Source: Cynocephalus volans (Eukaryota > Chordata > Mammalia > Dermoptera > Cynocephalidae). Taken from it: a stretch of 64,000 nt of DNA. Below the pieces are notes generated by a model. The model saw only the letters and a program-made list of their open reading frames with translations. It did not search any database and was not told where the DNA came from. The DNA is taken from contig NC_084464.1 of the NCBI RefSeq assembly GCF_027409185.1, forward strand, positions 48,335,095-48,399,094, given 5' to 3'. A program made the position numbers and the translations under genes. Of this stretch, positions 53,985-64,000 are shown piece by piece. Positions within the stretch are counted from its first letter, which is position 1. Each line of letters starts with the position of its first letter.

Positions 53985-55480
53985 GTAAGAAGCACGAGTA
54001 GCAAGTTGATAAGCTATTGCTCTTTCTTATCTGCCATCTGTTTGTTTTTTTCCCAAGAGTGCAGCCAGTGGATATGTCTTGCTAGAAAAGAGATAGTGGC
54101 TTTGGAAACACGGCTCAACCTGTTTTAGCAGTGGTAGCAGCCTGGAATTTATCTCTTGAGATGATCACTGATCTTACCTAAAAAGGCCTGCTTTGTCACA
54201 AGAATGACCAAATTGATATATTTATGTTCTGCCATATGCTGATGGTTTGAGGGTTTGTTTGAGGTTATTTTAGGATTATTTTTAGCTTGTCTCCAACATA
54301 GGCTGTCATCCACAAAAGCTGGAACCTTAAATTGTATATCAGGCCCTCACACTTCAGTTCACATGCTGTATCTTAGGAGCAAGATGTGGTTGTGTAGAGG
54401 AGAGAAGGTTGTGCCACCAGAATCCAGCTTGTACTGGAGGTGATGTAATGGCCCAAGGATAGCTCTAGGACTTGATTTCTCCCCACTCCTTTTTCACCTC
54501 TTACCCCACTGGATTCTTGTCACTTCGGAAAGTGATTAGATTTCATGGTGACAGTTAGGTTTTCTACAGTCCCAGCCTCCTCCTCCAGCCAGCCTAAAGT
54601 AAGCTGAGAGTTTGAAAGCAGTTGAGGATCCCATTTCTCCCTTTGGTTCCTTAATCACTTGTGCTTGAAGGTTCACGGGAAAACCCATCTGTCATGCCTG
54701 ATGCTTTGTTCCCTTAGTCAGGTAAGGAGAAGCTCATGTAAGAATAAGGACATTGAAAGGGATATTAGAAAACCTTCCGGTCTAATCCTTCATTTCACAG
54801 ATGAGTTGTGAGATTCCCTGTCTCCTCCTTAGTGGCAGAGCAAGAACTAGGGGCTGTGAGGGGCGGCTGAGAGGGTAATGAGAAGTGGACGAGAAAGGAG
54901 ACCCTGGGAGAGTGGAGTGCATAAGAAACATCTCACTTGATCCATCCTATTAAGGTTTTCTGATGGGGCTCAAAGGATGGTGTTTTGGTCTTTCATGAGG
55001 CAGTCTCAAAAAGTTAAGGTAAATGAATACCATTCCTTGTTCCACTTAAGTAGCAGCAATCAGGGTAGAACTGGGAGTAAGGGTGGAAGGTCACTCTTGC
55101 CCATTCTATCAGGTGATCCTTAGCAGTGAGCAAGACTGTTAAAATTTAGCTTCCAAAAACATACAAAGAAAGCTTTTTCTAGAGGACTTTTTAAATTCTC
55201 CCTCCTACCCCCATCCATTAATATGTCAACTTTTGGAGGCAGCTACTGTGTTGTTTAACTGTTAAAAGAGCAATTCAACTGATCTATTAGGATTTTTGTG
55301 TTGCTTCTTGAAATAGTTTTCCAAAATAGCATTAAAGGATGAACCTAAGAAGGTATTAATCCATTCATTAATCTACATTTGAAGTCTAAAATGCTGGCGT
55401 GAAATCTCAGTAACAGTATTATGCCAGTTAAAATAATCCTTGGCAGCTACAGTTCTGATTGGATATTTAATTATCTTGTT
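53985..55480. other. Intron 8, 5' part
   Basis: Mostly unassigned; 54,770-54,860 ('CCTTCATTTCACAGATGAGT') is a MIR-like scrap. Confidence 0.4.
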
Positions 55481-55498
55481 AGCTGCCATTTATATTTT

Positions 55499-55605
55499 TT
55501 CTCTCTCTCTCTTTTTTGGGGAGCAGTTGGCAGTTATACAGGAATTGAACCCCAGACCTTGGTGTTATCAGCATTGTTCTAACCAAATGAGCTAACTGGA
55601 CAGCT
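55499..55605 (-). mobile_element. t-SINE monomer in intron 8
   Basis: (CT)n tract then GGGGAGCAGTTGGCAGTTAT ... GAGCTAACTGGACAGCT. TSD CCATTTATATTTT at 55,486 and 55,606. Confidence 0.87.
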
Positions 55606-55889
55606 CCATTTATATTTTGTACCAAGCTTTTCTTTACTTTCTATAGGCGCCCACCCCATTAGTACCTCAACGCATGTCCTTCTGTGATAGATTTGACTGC
55701 TTTCTGATCTTGGTATTTGGTTGATCAGCCCCACCTGCTGAGCAGTGAAACGCTGACGTACAGTGTTTATGCAGTGAAGGGTAGGCCTCTCTGCTCTTCC
55801 GAGGGGCAAGGCTGCACTTAGTTTCACCTCTTCAACAGACTCCACGTGGGTCTTTGGTACTTTCTACACCTAGGAAGATGGGCCCATTC

Positions 55890-56350
55890 ATTTTTTACTA
55901 AACTTTAATTGTGCCAAATTTCAAACATATTTAAAAGTAGACAAAATAATACCATAAATCCCCATATACCCATCACTCAACTTTATCAGCCAATCTCTTT
56001 TCATCTATAGCTCTATTGATTCTCCACCCCCTCACCCTTGTGAATCATTTTGAAGCAAATCCCAATATCAAGCATCATTATCATTTCACCCATAAATATT
56101 TCCCTATGTATTTCTGAAAGATTAGGAGTTTAAAAAAACACACAGCCATAATGCAATTATCACATCTAAAAAGTAATAATAGCCACTTAATATAATCTAA
56201 TACACAGTGTTCAAATTTTCTTGATTCTCATAAATCTATTTAACAGTTTGAATCAGAGTCCAAATCAGATCCACATGTTATAGTTGATTGGTAATTCTCT
56301 TTGAATCCATCAGTTCCCATCAGTCTCTCTTTCCCTTTGGAGTTTGTAGC
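55890..56350 (-). mobile_element. Old L1-type repeat, antisense
   Basis: 'CCCCATATACCCATCACTCA', 'GAAGCAAATCCCAATATCAA' and 'TCAGAGTCCAAATCAGATCC' belong to a very common reversed LINE 3' sequence; subfamily uncertain. Confidence 0.6.
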
Positions 56351-56419
56351 TTTAGCCCTTGTTCTGATTTTCAACCTAGGGCCTTACCAGGCCAAGCAGT
56401 AATATCACTCTGATTTTTA

Positions 56420-56620
56420 AGGTACTTTACTGTTTGCAAAATACTTTGACATACCCAATTTTGTTTAGTAGGCCCCAATATCTCTTTAAGGTAGATATAT
56501 TGATCCATTTAACAGGTGAGAAATCCAAGTCTTAGAGATTTAATGAGCTTCCCAAACTCAAACCCAGGTCTTTTGACCTTACTACCTGTGCTCTTTGTAT
56601 GACTTGGTGGTATATTAACT
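56420..56620 (-). repeat. MIR SINE, antisense
   Basis: 'TAACAGGTGAGAAATCCAAG' and CAAACTCAAACCCAGGTC are reversed MIR landmarks. Confidence 0.65.
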
Positions 56621-56777
56621 TAGATCCCTGCCCTTAGACTTCTCATGGCTCCCCCTGCTACAGTTTCTGCTCCAAAGCAGACAGCACATTTCTTATTGTT
56701 CCTTTCCCTTAAAAAAAAATTGTGGTAGAAGTACATGCTCACTAAAAAAAATCAAAACAGTATGGAAGTGTTATTAT

Positions 56778-56828
56778 ACACACACGCACACACACACACA
56801 CACATGCACACGCACACACGCACACATA
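56778..56828. repeat. (CA)n microsatellite
   Basis: About 25 CA units with G and T interruptions. Confidence 0.9.
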
Positions 56829-57119
56829 CACCTGGGTTAACTACTGTTGTTAACCTTTTGGTGTGTATTCATCCAGACCATTTCCTGTGTATAGATAGAA
56901 CCGTGCATATTGTTTTTCTATCTTGTGTTCAGAAAAATGGGATCAAACTATCCACGCTTGCAGTCAAGTCAAATTCAGCCCTCATTTCTGTCATAACGGG
57001 GACTGACCCAGATGGCTGCCACAGCAAGCCCAGCAGGTCATGGGCCCTGGATCCCCTGCCCTGGGACCTGGGGATAAGTTTGGCAGTGGACATTGTGCAA
57101 AAATAAATAAATATTCATA

Positions 57120-57800
57120 CTTTTCTGTATCTTATTTTCATTTAAAAATATTATAGCCAACTTTCCAAGTCTGGACATATAGATCCTACCTCATTATTTT
57201 CAGCAATTTCATTATTTCTGTAATAAGGCTTTACTACAGTTTATTTAATTATTCTGTTATAGGAGAACATTAAAATTGCCTACAATTTTTAGCTATTATA
57301 AATAGCATTGCAATGGATATCCTTGTACATATTTTCTTGTGCATTTGTGTTAAAATACTTATTTCTCTGGAAGAATCCTAGAAGTGAAATTCCAAGTCCT
57401 AAGAGCATGCCAAGTAGGTACTACTAAATTATACTCCAAAAAAGTTTACACCAGTTCGTACTCCAGCCACTGATGAGTGGATGCACTTTTTCTCAAATCC
57501 TTAGCAAAGTTGGATATCTTAGTCTAGTCATGTTTCACCAGTCTGGCAAATAAACCACAGTTTGTGTTTCAGTTTTTGTTTCCACTTGCTCATCAGGGAG
57601 ATTGTGCATCTTTTCTTATGTGTATTATCATTTATTTCTTTCAAGATCTGCTCGTTTAATAATTTACCCATTTTTTCCGAATGGATTATTGGTCTTTTTT
57701 GTGTGTGCAGATTAGATATAGTCATGCTCCATCTGGTACATGTTAAAATGTTAAGTTGGATCACATTAAATTGCTAATATTCAACCATTTGTGATCCCCC
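57120..57800 (-). mobile_element. Old L1 fragments, antisense
   Basis: 'GCATTGCAATGGATATCCTT', 'CTAGAAGTGAAATTCCAAGT' and 'GTACTCCAGCCACTGATGAG' are reversed L1ME landmarks. Confidence 0.6.
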
Positions 57801-57899
57801 AACACAGGAATTTTATATGGTTCAACCTAATATTTTTTTCCCAGACCATCATTTGTCTCCTTATTGTGTCGCCTTATGTAGAACTTACTAAATTTTACA

Positions 57900-58050
57900 T
57901 ATTCAAATCTGTCCATTTGATAAATATTTATTGAGCTCTTTCTGTGTGTCAGGAGATAGTGACTAAGCAGATATACCTGGGTCCATCTAGTGGGAAGACT
58001 CACAAACAGGTGAACAAGTAATTGCAAACTGTGGTGAAGACTATGAATGA
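57900..58050 (+). repeat. Fragment of the 22,920 repeat family
   Basis: 'TAAATATTTATTGAGCTCTT' and 'AGTGGGAAGACTCACAAACA' match the front of that family. Confidence 0.5.
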
Positions 58051-58059
58051 AACATCACC

Positions 58060-58880
58060 TTCAGGGTGTTTGGATTTGGTATTTTGCTTAGGAAGTCTTT
58101 CCTTCCCTACCCAAAGATTATAAAAATACTCTCCTATGTTTTCTTCTAAAATTCTTGAGGTTTTGTTTTTACATTTAGCATTTTAAATTTCATTAGTCAT
58201 TTATTTTCCTTTATGTTGGAGGTTGAGATTTAAAATTACTGTTCAGTTCAATAGCTAATTGTTTCAACACCACTTATAAATAGTACATCCTTTTTTCACC
58301 GATATGAAAACTCTTTTTATAATATTATATAAACTCCATTATTTACATGGTTCTACTTCTTTATTCTATTCCATTTATCTCCATTTCTATGCAAGTACCA
58401 CGTGGCTTAGATTTTTTTGAGCTTTATAGTGTTTTAGTTTGTTTGTTTCTTTGTTTTTTATTCCAGGACCAGTCTCTTTCATCATCCTTTTTTAAAAATT
58501 GTCTTGGCTGTTCTTCCAGATAAACTTTATTTTTTAATATTTAATTTATATTTATCTTTTATTATTGTTATGGTAAAAACACTTAACATGACATCTACCT
58601 CAAGAAATTTAAAAATGTACAGTACAGATCATTAACTGTGGGTGTACAGCAGATCTTTAAAATGTATTCATCTTGCATAGCTGAAACTTTGTACGCATGA
58701 AACAACTCCCCATATCTCCTTCCCCTCTAGCCCCTGGCAACCATCATTCTACTCTGTTTCTATGAGTTGGACTATTTTAGATACCACATATAAGTAGAAT
58801 CAAATAATATTTATCCTCCTGTGACTGGTTTATTTCACTTAGCATAATGTCCTCCATGTTCATCGAGATGAATTTAGAAT
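58060..58880 (-). mobile_element. L1 ORF2 end and 3' UTR, antisense
   Basis: 'CTATTCCATTTATCTCCATT', 'AATTGTCTTGGCTGTTCTTC' (reversed ORF2 end) and 'CTAGCCCCTGGCAACCATCA' plus 'TAGCATAATGTCCTCCATGT' (reversed 3' UTR) belong to L1. Two elements may abut near 58,540. Confidence 0.65.
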
Positions 58881-58959
58881 CATCTTGTCCTATTTAGGAG
58901 GTGGGGAAAAGTTTAGAATTTTTATTGGAGTTGCAGTAGATGTATGAATTAAATGTCGT

Positions 58960-59430
58960 GGGTTTATACATATATATATATATATAAACAGCTTTACTGA
59001 GATGTAACTCATGTACTATACAATTCATTTTTTTGAAATGTGCGATTTAGTAGTTTTTACTGCATTTATAGAGTTGCAGAAACATCACCACAATCATTTT
59101 GGAACATTTTTATCACTCAAAAAGAACCCCTGTACCCTTTAACCATCACCCCTAAGCCCTCCATCCCCTCCACCCCTAGGTAACCACTAATCTTCTATCT
59201 CCATGGATTTGCCTTTTCTGGACATTTCATGTCAATGTAATCATATAGTACATGGTCGTTTTTGTGGCCATGTACTATAATGTTTTAGCATATAGTTTAA
59301 CTTAGCATAATGTTTTCAAGATTCACCCATGTCATAGCATGTGTCAGTACTTCATTCCTTTTTATGGCCAAATATTCCATTATATGGATATACCACATCT
59401 TATTTATCTATTCATCAGTTCATAGGTATG
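58960..59430 (-). mobile_element. L1M 3' end, antisense
   Basis: After an (AT)n run (58,970-58,985), 'AACAGCTTTACTGAGATGTA', 'CATCACCCCTAAGCCCTCCA' and 'GTACTTCATTCCTTTTTATG' are reversed L1M landmarks. Confidence 0.75.
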
Positions 59431-60614
59431 AATTAAGTTTTAAAGAAGCAATGCATTGGACTTCTCCCCAAGCCTCAAGGCCTTTCTTGAACAGAGATTC
59501 AACATTGTGGCCTTTATGAATAATTCTAGTGTCTGGGCAATCATGCTTTTTTCCACTTCTTTGATGGTGCCATATCCTGCTAAGGCTCCTGCAGTAAAAG
59601 GCTTTAGTCATGGCCCCTTAGGTGTGACTCTCCGTATGGTAGGAGGCCTCAGTTATCCTTTCCCTCTTGGACGGGCCAGTAGTTGCCTTTGTCGTGTGGG
59701 GCAATTCTCACCAGGCAGCCTTACCCCACTGCCTCATCTTGCTGAACCATAGGACGGGGGTTCTGGCCTGATAGAGCTATGGGATCCACATGCCCCTGGG
59801 ACATTGTTTGGCCTCTTCCATATCTTTTCCGCTATGTATTCTCTACCATGTCTACTGCTTTTATAAATTAGTACCTGAGCCTGCTTCCTGCTTTGTGTCA
59901 TGTTTGTTGTGAAATATTTGAAAACAGGTAGATCCAGTGACTTCCCTCTGAGTTGATAAAGAAGTTGTCTATAGCTGTCTATAGCCTGGCCCCCAAACAG
60001 CTTTTTTATCTGCTAAAGCCAGCTGCTTCTATAAAAGTGGGTCCTATGCAGGTAAGCCAGCTATGTTTGAGCCCAGTGGTAACAGTGCTGGAGGGTCACC
60101 TGGGGAGATAAAAATCTCTGCACTGTGATCCCTGAGACTGTGGTGTACCTCCAGACTCTCACTTCCAAGAGCTTTTGGGCTTAGGCAATATTATCCATCT
60201 AGCTCTGAACATATTAAGGTCCAATATAGTTGACTGTGTGGTCATCATCAGAGTAAACTGCTTAACAGCAACTACTGAAGTGATGCATGTGAGGAAATCA
60301 CATAGAAGAACAGGGTTCATGACATGTCCTGTTTTCAAAGGAAGGATGGTGCCTGGTGGTTTCTTTCAGTACAGAATGAAGTACTGATTATCAGGTAAAC
60401 TTTCCTCTTTTCTTCCGCATGAAGCAGTACAGTAGGATTTTCATCACAGATTTTGCTGAGAAGAATGATGGCAATGGAACTCCTAGAGTGAAGTCCTTCC
60501 CAGACCTCTGACTCATGTGTCCAGTGCCCTGTGTGACATTTCCACCTGGATATGTCTTAGCGATCAGTTGAGGATTAGCGTGGCTGCATGTGACCAGGAA
60601 CCCCAAGTAATAGT
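59431..60614. other. Intron 8, unassigned
   Basis: About 1.2 kb with no named repeat. 59,440-59,760 has overlapping ORFs on both strands (98 and 63 codons) and could hold a decayed retrocopy, but I recognise no protein. Confidence 0.4.
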
Positions 60615-60860
60615 GCCTTAAGTGAGATAGAAGAGCTTATTTCTCTCACATTAAAAGTCCAGAGGTAAGTGTTTTGGGGCTTATATACTGCTCCAAGATA
60701 TCAGGGATCCAGGCTCCTTTCTCCCGTTGTTCTGTCATCTCCAGGATGTGGTTTCCTCTCATGATCCAAGATAGCTGTTGTGCTCTAGCCATCCCATCCG
60801 TATTTCAGCCAGTATGGAGGAGAAAAGGAAGAAAGGCAAAATCCTTCCACTGAAGGATAT
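60615..60860. repeat. Ancient interspersed repeat fragment
   Basis: 'AGTCCAGAGGTAAGTGTTTT' and 'GGCTCCTTTCTCCCGTTGTT' belong to the broad family also seen at 43,450. Confidence 0.45.
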
Positions 60861-61129
60861 TTTCCAAAGCTGTACATGATGCTTGCACTTGAATCTCTTT
60901 TGTCTTAACTTTGTTTCATGTACATACCTAGCTAAAATTGGGGCTGGAAAACGCAGTCTGTATCCCAGGTGGCCAGTGCCCTTAGGGGTTCTATCACCAA
61001 GGAGGAAGAAGGGAACAGTTATTTGCAGACAACCTGCAATCTTTGCCCCTAGCCTCCTCAGACTCTGACTCCTCTGCTTCCCTCACCCAGCCACCCGTTT
61101 CTCTCAGTTGGCAGCACTTCCTGTCACTT

Positions 61130-61845
61130 AAGTCAGAAATGCTGAGAACTGTTCATGATTCTTTTCTCACTCTTCCATATCTAAACAGTTACAAAGCTCT
61201 GATGACTTTATGTCCAAAATGTTTCTTAAGTCTGCTGCTTCCTCTTTATTCCTTCTATGACTACCCTAAGTCAGGTCTGTATTGCTGAAATGGCCAAGTA
61301 TGTTTTCCCACCTCCAGTTTTATCCCCTTCAAACCTGTCTTCCACACTATTCAAACACGGAGCTGTCCGTGCAGCTCCTCTCTTTAAATTCATTCCTTAG
61401 TATCCCATCACCCATTGGCTAAAATGTCCAGGTTTTCTAACTTCGTGTGCCAGACCTCATGTGATATGCTTTCTGCCTTACCCCTTAAACTCAACAATCT
61501 AAAATTGATATTTTTAGTCTAAAGCCTTGTCCTGCACCATTTCTTTATCCCCGGGGCTAATCCTTGTGCACCCTTTAAGACTCCCCTTCTTCCTGGAAAC
61601 CTTTCCCGAGGTCCCCCTCTGAGCTCACCATCCCAATAGTACTACCACAGCTCTGTACATTTCTTCTGTAGCACTTTACCACACCAGTTATAGAGTGTGT
61701 TTCCCTTCTGTCCTCTGCCACCAGGCTGTGTGATTCTTTGAAGCCAGAGACTATCTTATACATCTTTATATTCCCATTGCTTTCATTTTGGTGTCCAAAA
61801 TAGGCATTCCACACATGTAGAAAAATGAAAGAATGAAATTTCATA
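61130..61845 (+). mobile_element. L2 LINE 3' end
   Basis: 'CTTCTTCCTGGAAACCTTTC', 'TTCTTCTGTAGCACTTTACC' and 'TTTGAAGCCAGAGACTATCT' follow the L2 3' end. Confidence 0.72.
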
Positions 61846-61989
61846 ATACCTTTACCAGATACTCAGGAATTAGCACAGCTTTGCTGGGCTTGGCCACTGG
61901 AGGGCGGTGAATCACATTTTTCTGATACTGTGCTGAGTTAACCAAAAGTTTTCTGTCTCCTAATGGATGCAGATGGAGTACCACCACTC

Positions 61990-62850
61990 ACTTGGCAAGT
62001 ATTTGCTGAGCACGTACGCTGTGCCGGGCACTGCTCTGGACACTGGGTTTACAACCATAAACAAAGTAGACAAAAAGCCCTGCCTTCTACTTCTAGGTGT
62101 TTATTAGAGGAAAATGAAAGCTTATAGACTTCAGAATATGTACAACAACATAGCAGCTTCATTCATACAGACAAAAGCTGGAAACAACCCTAATATCCAC
62201 TAACAGGAGAACAGATATTCATACCACGGAATAGTACTCAGCAACAAAAGGGAGCATGCTACCGATAAACACAACAACTTGGAAGAATCTCAAAAAACAT
62301 TAAGCTGAACAAAAGAAGCCAGATACCAAAAAAAACAAAAACAAAAACAAAAAAACATGTTGTATGATTCCATTTATACAGAGTTCAAAAGTAGACAAAG
62401 CTAATCTATAGATGTAGAAATCAGAACATGGTTGCCGGTGGTGGGAGACTGACTGGGAAGAGGCATGAGGAAACTTCCAGAGTGATGGAAATGTTCTCTA
62501 TTTGGGCTGGGATGATTTTTTGCTACAGATGTAGACATGTCAAAACTCATAGAACTGTGCACATATGTGCAGTTTATGTAAGTTAAATCTATATGTAAAT
62601 AAATGTTACTATATGTAAAAAAATCCTTTATAGAGTTTAAATTCTGGTGGGCAGAAACTGACAATAGGTTGAAAACATAAATCAAGTACTGTTAGATTAT
62701 GGTAAATGCTATGGATAAAGACAAAGCAGGAAAGAGGGACAGGGCCATGCCATGTTGGCAAGGGCAGGAACAGTAGGCAGGTTTTAAACGGAGTGGTAAG
62801 CTAGGCTCACACTGAGGAGATGGCATTTGATCAGAGTCCTGAAAGAGGTG
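61990..62850 (+). repeat. 22,920-family repeat split by an L1
   Basis: Front part 61,990-62,104 ('GTGCCGGGCACTGCTCTGGA') and rear part about 62,630-62,850 ('GTAAATGCTATGGATAAAGA') are consecutive pieces of one repeat with an L1 between. Confidence 0.6.
62105..62627 (+). mobile_element. L1M 3' end, sense, nested
   Basis: 'AAACAACCCTAATATCCACT', 'ATACCACGGAATAGTACTCA', 'GTATGATTCCATTTATACAG' and 'GAACATGGTTGCCGGTGGTG' are successive L1M landmarks. An (AAAAAC)n run lies at about 62,328-62,352. Confidence 0.78.
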
Positions 62851-63159
62851 AGGAGGTGAGCCAGGAGTTAATTTTTGATCGTTTACACTTGAATTTTCAC
62901 AGAAAAGGACTTGTTGCTAATAACTCCCCACATACCAAGGTACCATGGACCCTGTTGCCATGTCTTGCTCCTTGGCTGTCGTGGCCACCTTGTCCACCTC
63001 CTTGTGCTCAATTCCAGGAGGCAGCATTCTCCAGCCCAGATCTGAGCCTTTGCATGTGACATCCACTCTGCCATCCTGTCCTTCCCTATCTGGCTAGGCA
63101 TCGAGGCCGGAGATGAAACTGAACAAACTTTCATAGTAATGGTGGGTTTTTGTTATTGT

Positions 63160-63475
63160 CTCAAGAAGATACTCCTTTTTTGCTTTTTTAAATGTGAAGT
63201 TTATATCAAATTATACATTAAGGAAAGTGCATGTATCATATATGCACAGCTTGATGAATTTCCCCAAAATAACCAGCACCCATATCAAGACATGAAACAT
63301 TTCCAGCTCTTCAGCAGTCCCCTTGTGTTCCTTTCTAGTCCCCCAACCCATCCTCTCCTCCCCCACTCATGCAAAAGTAACTAATTTACTGACTTCTAAC
63401 ATCTAGATTACCTTTGCCTGTTTCCAAACTTTATCTAAATTGAATCATACAGTAAGGAATTTCCATTTTAATGCT
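63160..63475 (-). mobile_element. L1ME-type 3' fragment, antisense
   Basis: 'GCACAGCTTGATGAATTTCC', 'CCAGCACCCATATCAAGACA' and 'TTGAATCATACAGTAAGGAA' are reversed L1ME landmarks. Confidence 0.65.
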
Positions 63476-64000
63476 GTTGGTTTGGAGAGAATTGGGGTGT
63501 GGGGTTGATGTTGAATTTTTAGCACCCACTCTGTTTGGGACTCTAACCCTTTCCTCAAGATGCCTCCTAGCCACATCATAATAGATGAAGCAGTTGAGAA
63601 ATATTCGAGGCTCTTTCCAGCAACAGACATGTGTGGAGAGATCCCAGCCAGAATGCTGAGCTGAGCTGCTTTCAGCTGACACTTGAGAGCAGTGTGTGCA
63701 TTTGGTGAGATGTCCAGTGCTAGATTTCCTATCATTACAGGAGGTAAGTTCTCCAGGGGCTAATTGTGACTTGTCATCTTTGGGACTGTAAGACCTTGCC
63801 TCCTCTTCTCCCTGGCAGTGAGCTGAATGGTGTGTGGTTTGCGCTTATATAATCTGGGGTCCTACAGCCAGCGCCAATAGGCTGACTTAACCAGCAGCAC
63901 TATGTTTGCCAAATAAGAGTAAAGTAGTACAGGAACCTAAGCAAAGTAAAGAAAACTTGGTGGTATATATGTTGATTTTAAAATTAATATTAACCAGGGT
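63476..64000. other. Intron 8, window end
   Basis: No repeat or exon recognised. The TBC1D22B frame is still in intron 8 at the window edge. Confidence 0.4.

Noticed and set aside
56778-56828. CA repeat as a regulatory element
   Set aside because: It is an ordinary microsatellite with no further signal to support function.
53985-64000. TBC1D22B exon 9 inside the window
   Set aside because: The expected next residues (Glu-Glu-Asp-Val-Glu-Asn) were looked for after an AG acceptor in all of intron 8 and not found.
1-64000. CRISPR arrays, bacterial operons, phage or a new defence system
   Set aside because: The window is vertebrate DNA with spliced exons and mammalian repeats; regular spaced repeats seen are microsatellites or SINEs.

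Overview
The window is mammalian nuclear DNA: AT-rich, dense in old interspersed repeats (L1, L2, MIR, MaLR LTRs, MER5-like hAT elements), with one multi-exon gene on the + strand. The lineage marker is a SINE made only of tRNA-Ile-like units. It occurs as monomers of about 75 bp and head-to-tail dimers of about 150 bp, usually with a short A tail and clear target-site duplications (TSDs). I count 18 copies. I saw no Alu, B1/B2 or tRNA-Lys/carnivore-type SINEs. This matches the t-SINE (CYN) family known from colugos (Dermoptera), so the best guess is a flying lemur such as Galeopterus or Cynocephalus. That species call is an inference from repeat content.

Layout. Positions 1-25,500 are intergenic or belong to an unseen upstream transcription unit. 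They hold L1 fragments, an L1 5' part on the - strand (about 4,400-7,866) interrupted by an ERV-type LTR, a nearly complete MaLR provirus-like element (9,876-11,482) with 5-bp TSDs, several solo LTRs, one hAT DNA transposon with terminal inverted repeats and TSD, and t-SINEs. Positions about 25,500-26,350 are a CpG-rich promoter block with CCAAT boxes and a YY1-like motif.

The gene is TBC1D22B, a Rab GTPase-activating protein of the TBC family. Eight coding exons are present (25,790-25,845; 37,510-37,566; 44,006-44,313; 46,658-46,837; 47,358-47,428; 48,804-48,932; 50,255-50,320; 53,870-53,984). All have consensus splice sites and compatible phases, and together give one open frame of 327 codons plus one base. 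The frame includes the N-terminal region and the first part of the TBC domain with its catalytic arginine and glutamine fingers. The rest of the domain lies beyond position 64,000, so the gene runs out of the window in intron 8.

The introns, especially intron 1 (11.7 kb) and intron 8 (>10 kb), are repeat-filled. Apart from TBC1D22B I found no convincing protein-coding gene, no functional RNA gene, and nothing that looks like a new biological system. The most interesting items are the structural history of the t-SINEs (nested, recombinant and severely truncated copies, and a strand bias in the gene), the SINE inserted at a MaLR boundary, an unexplained 144-codon ORF with a downstream AATAAA in intron 1, and a probable head-to-head promoter.
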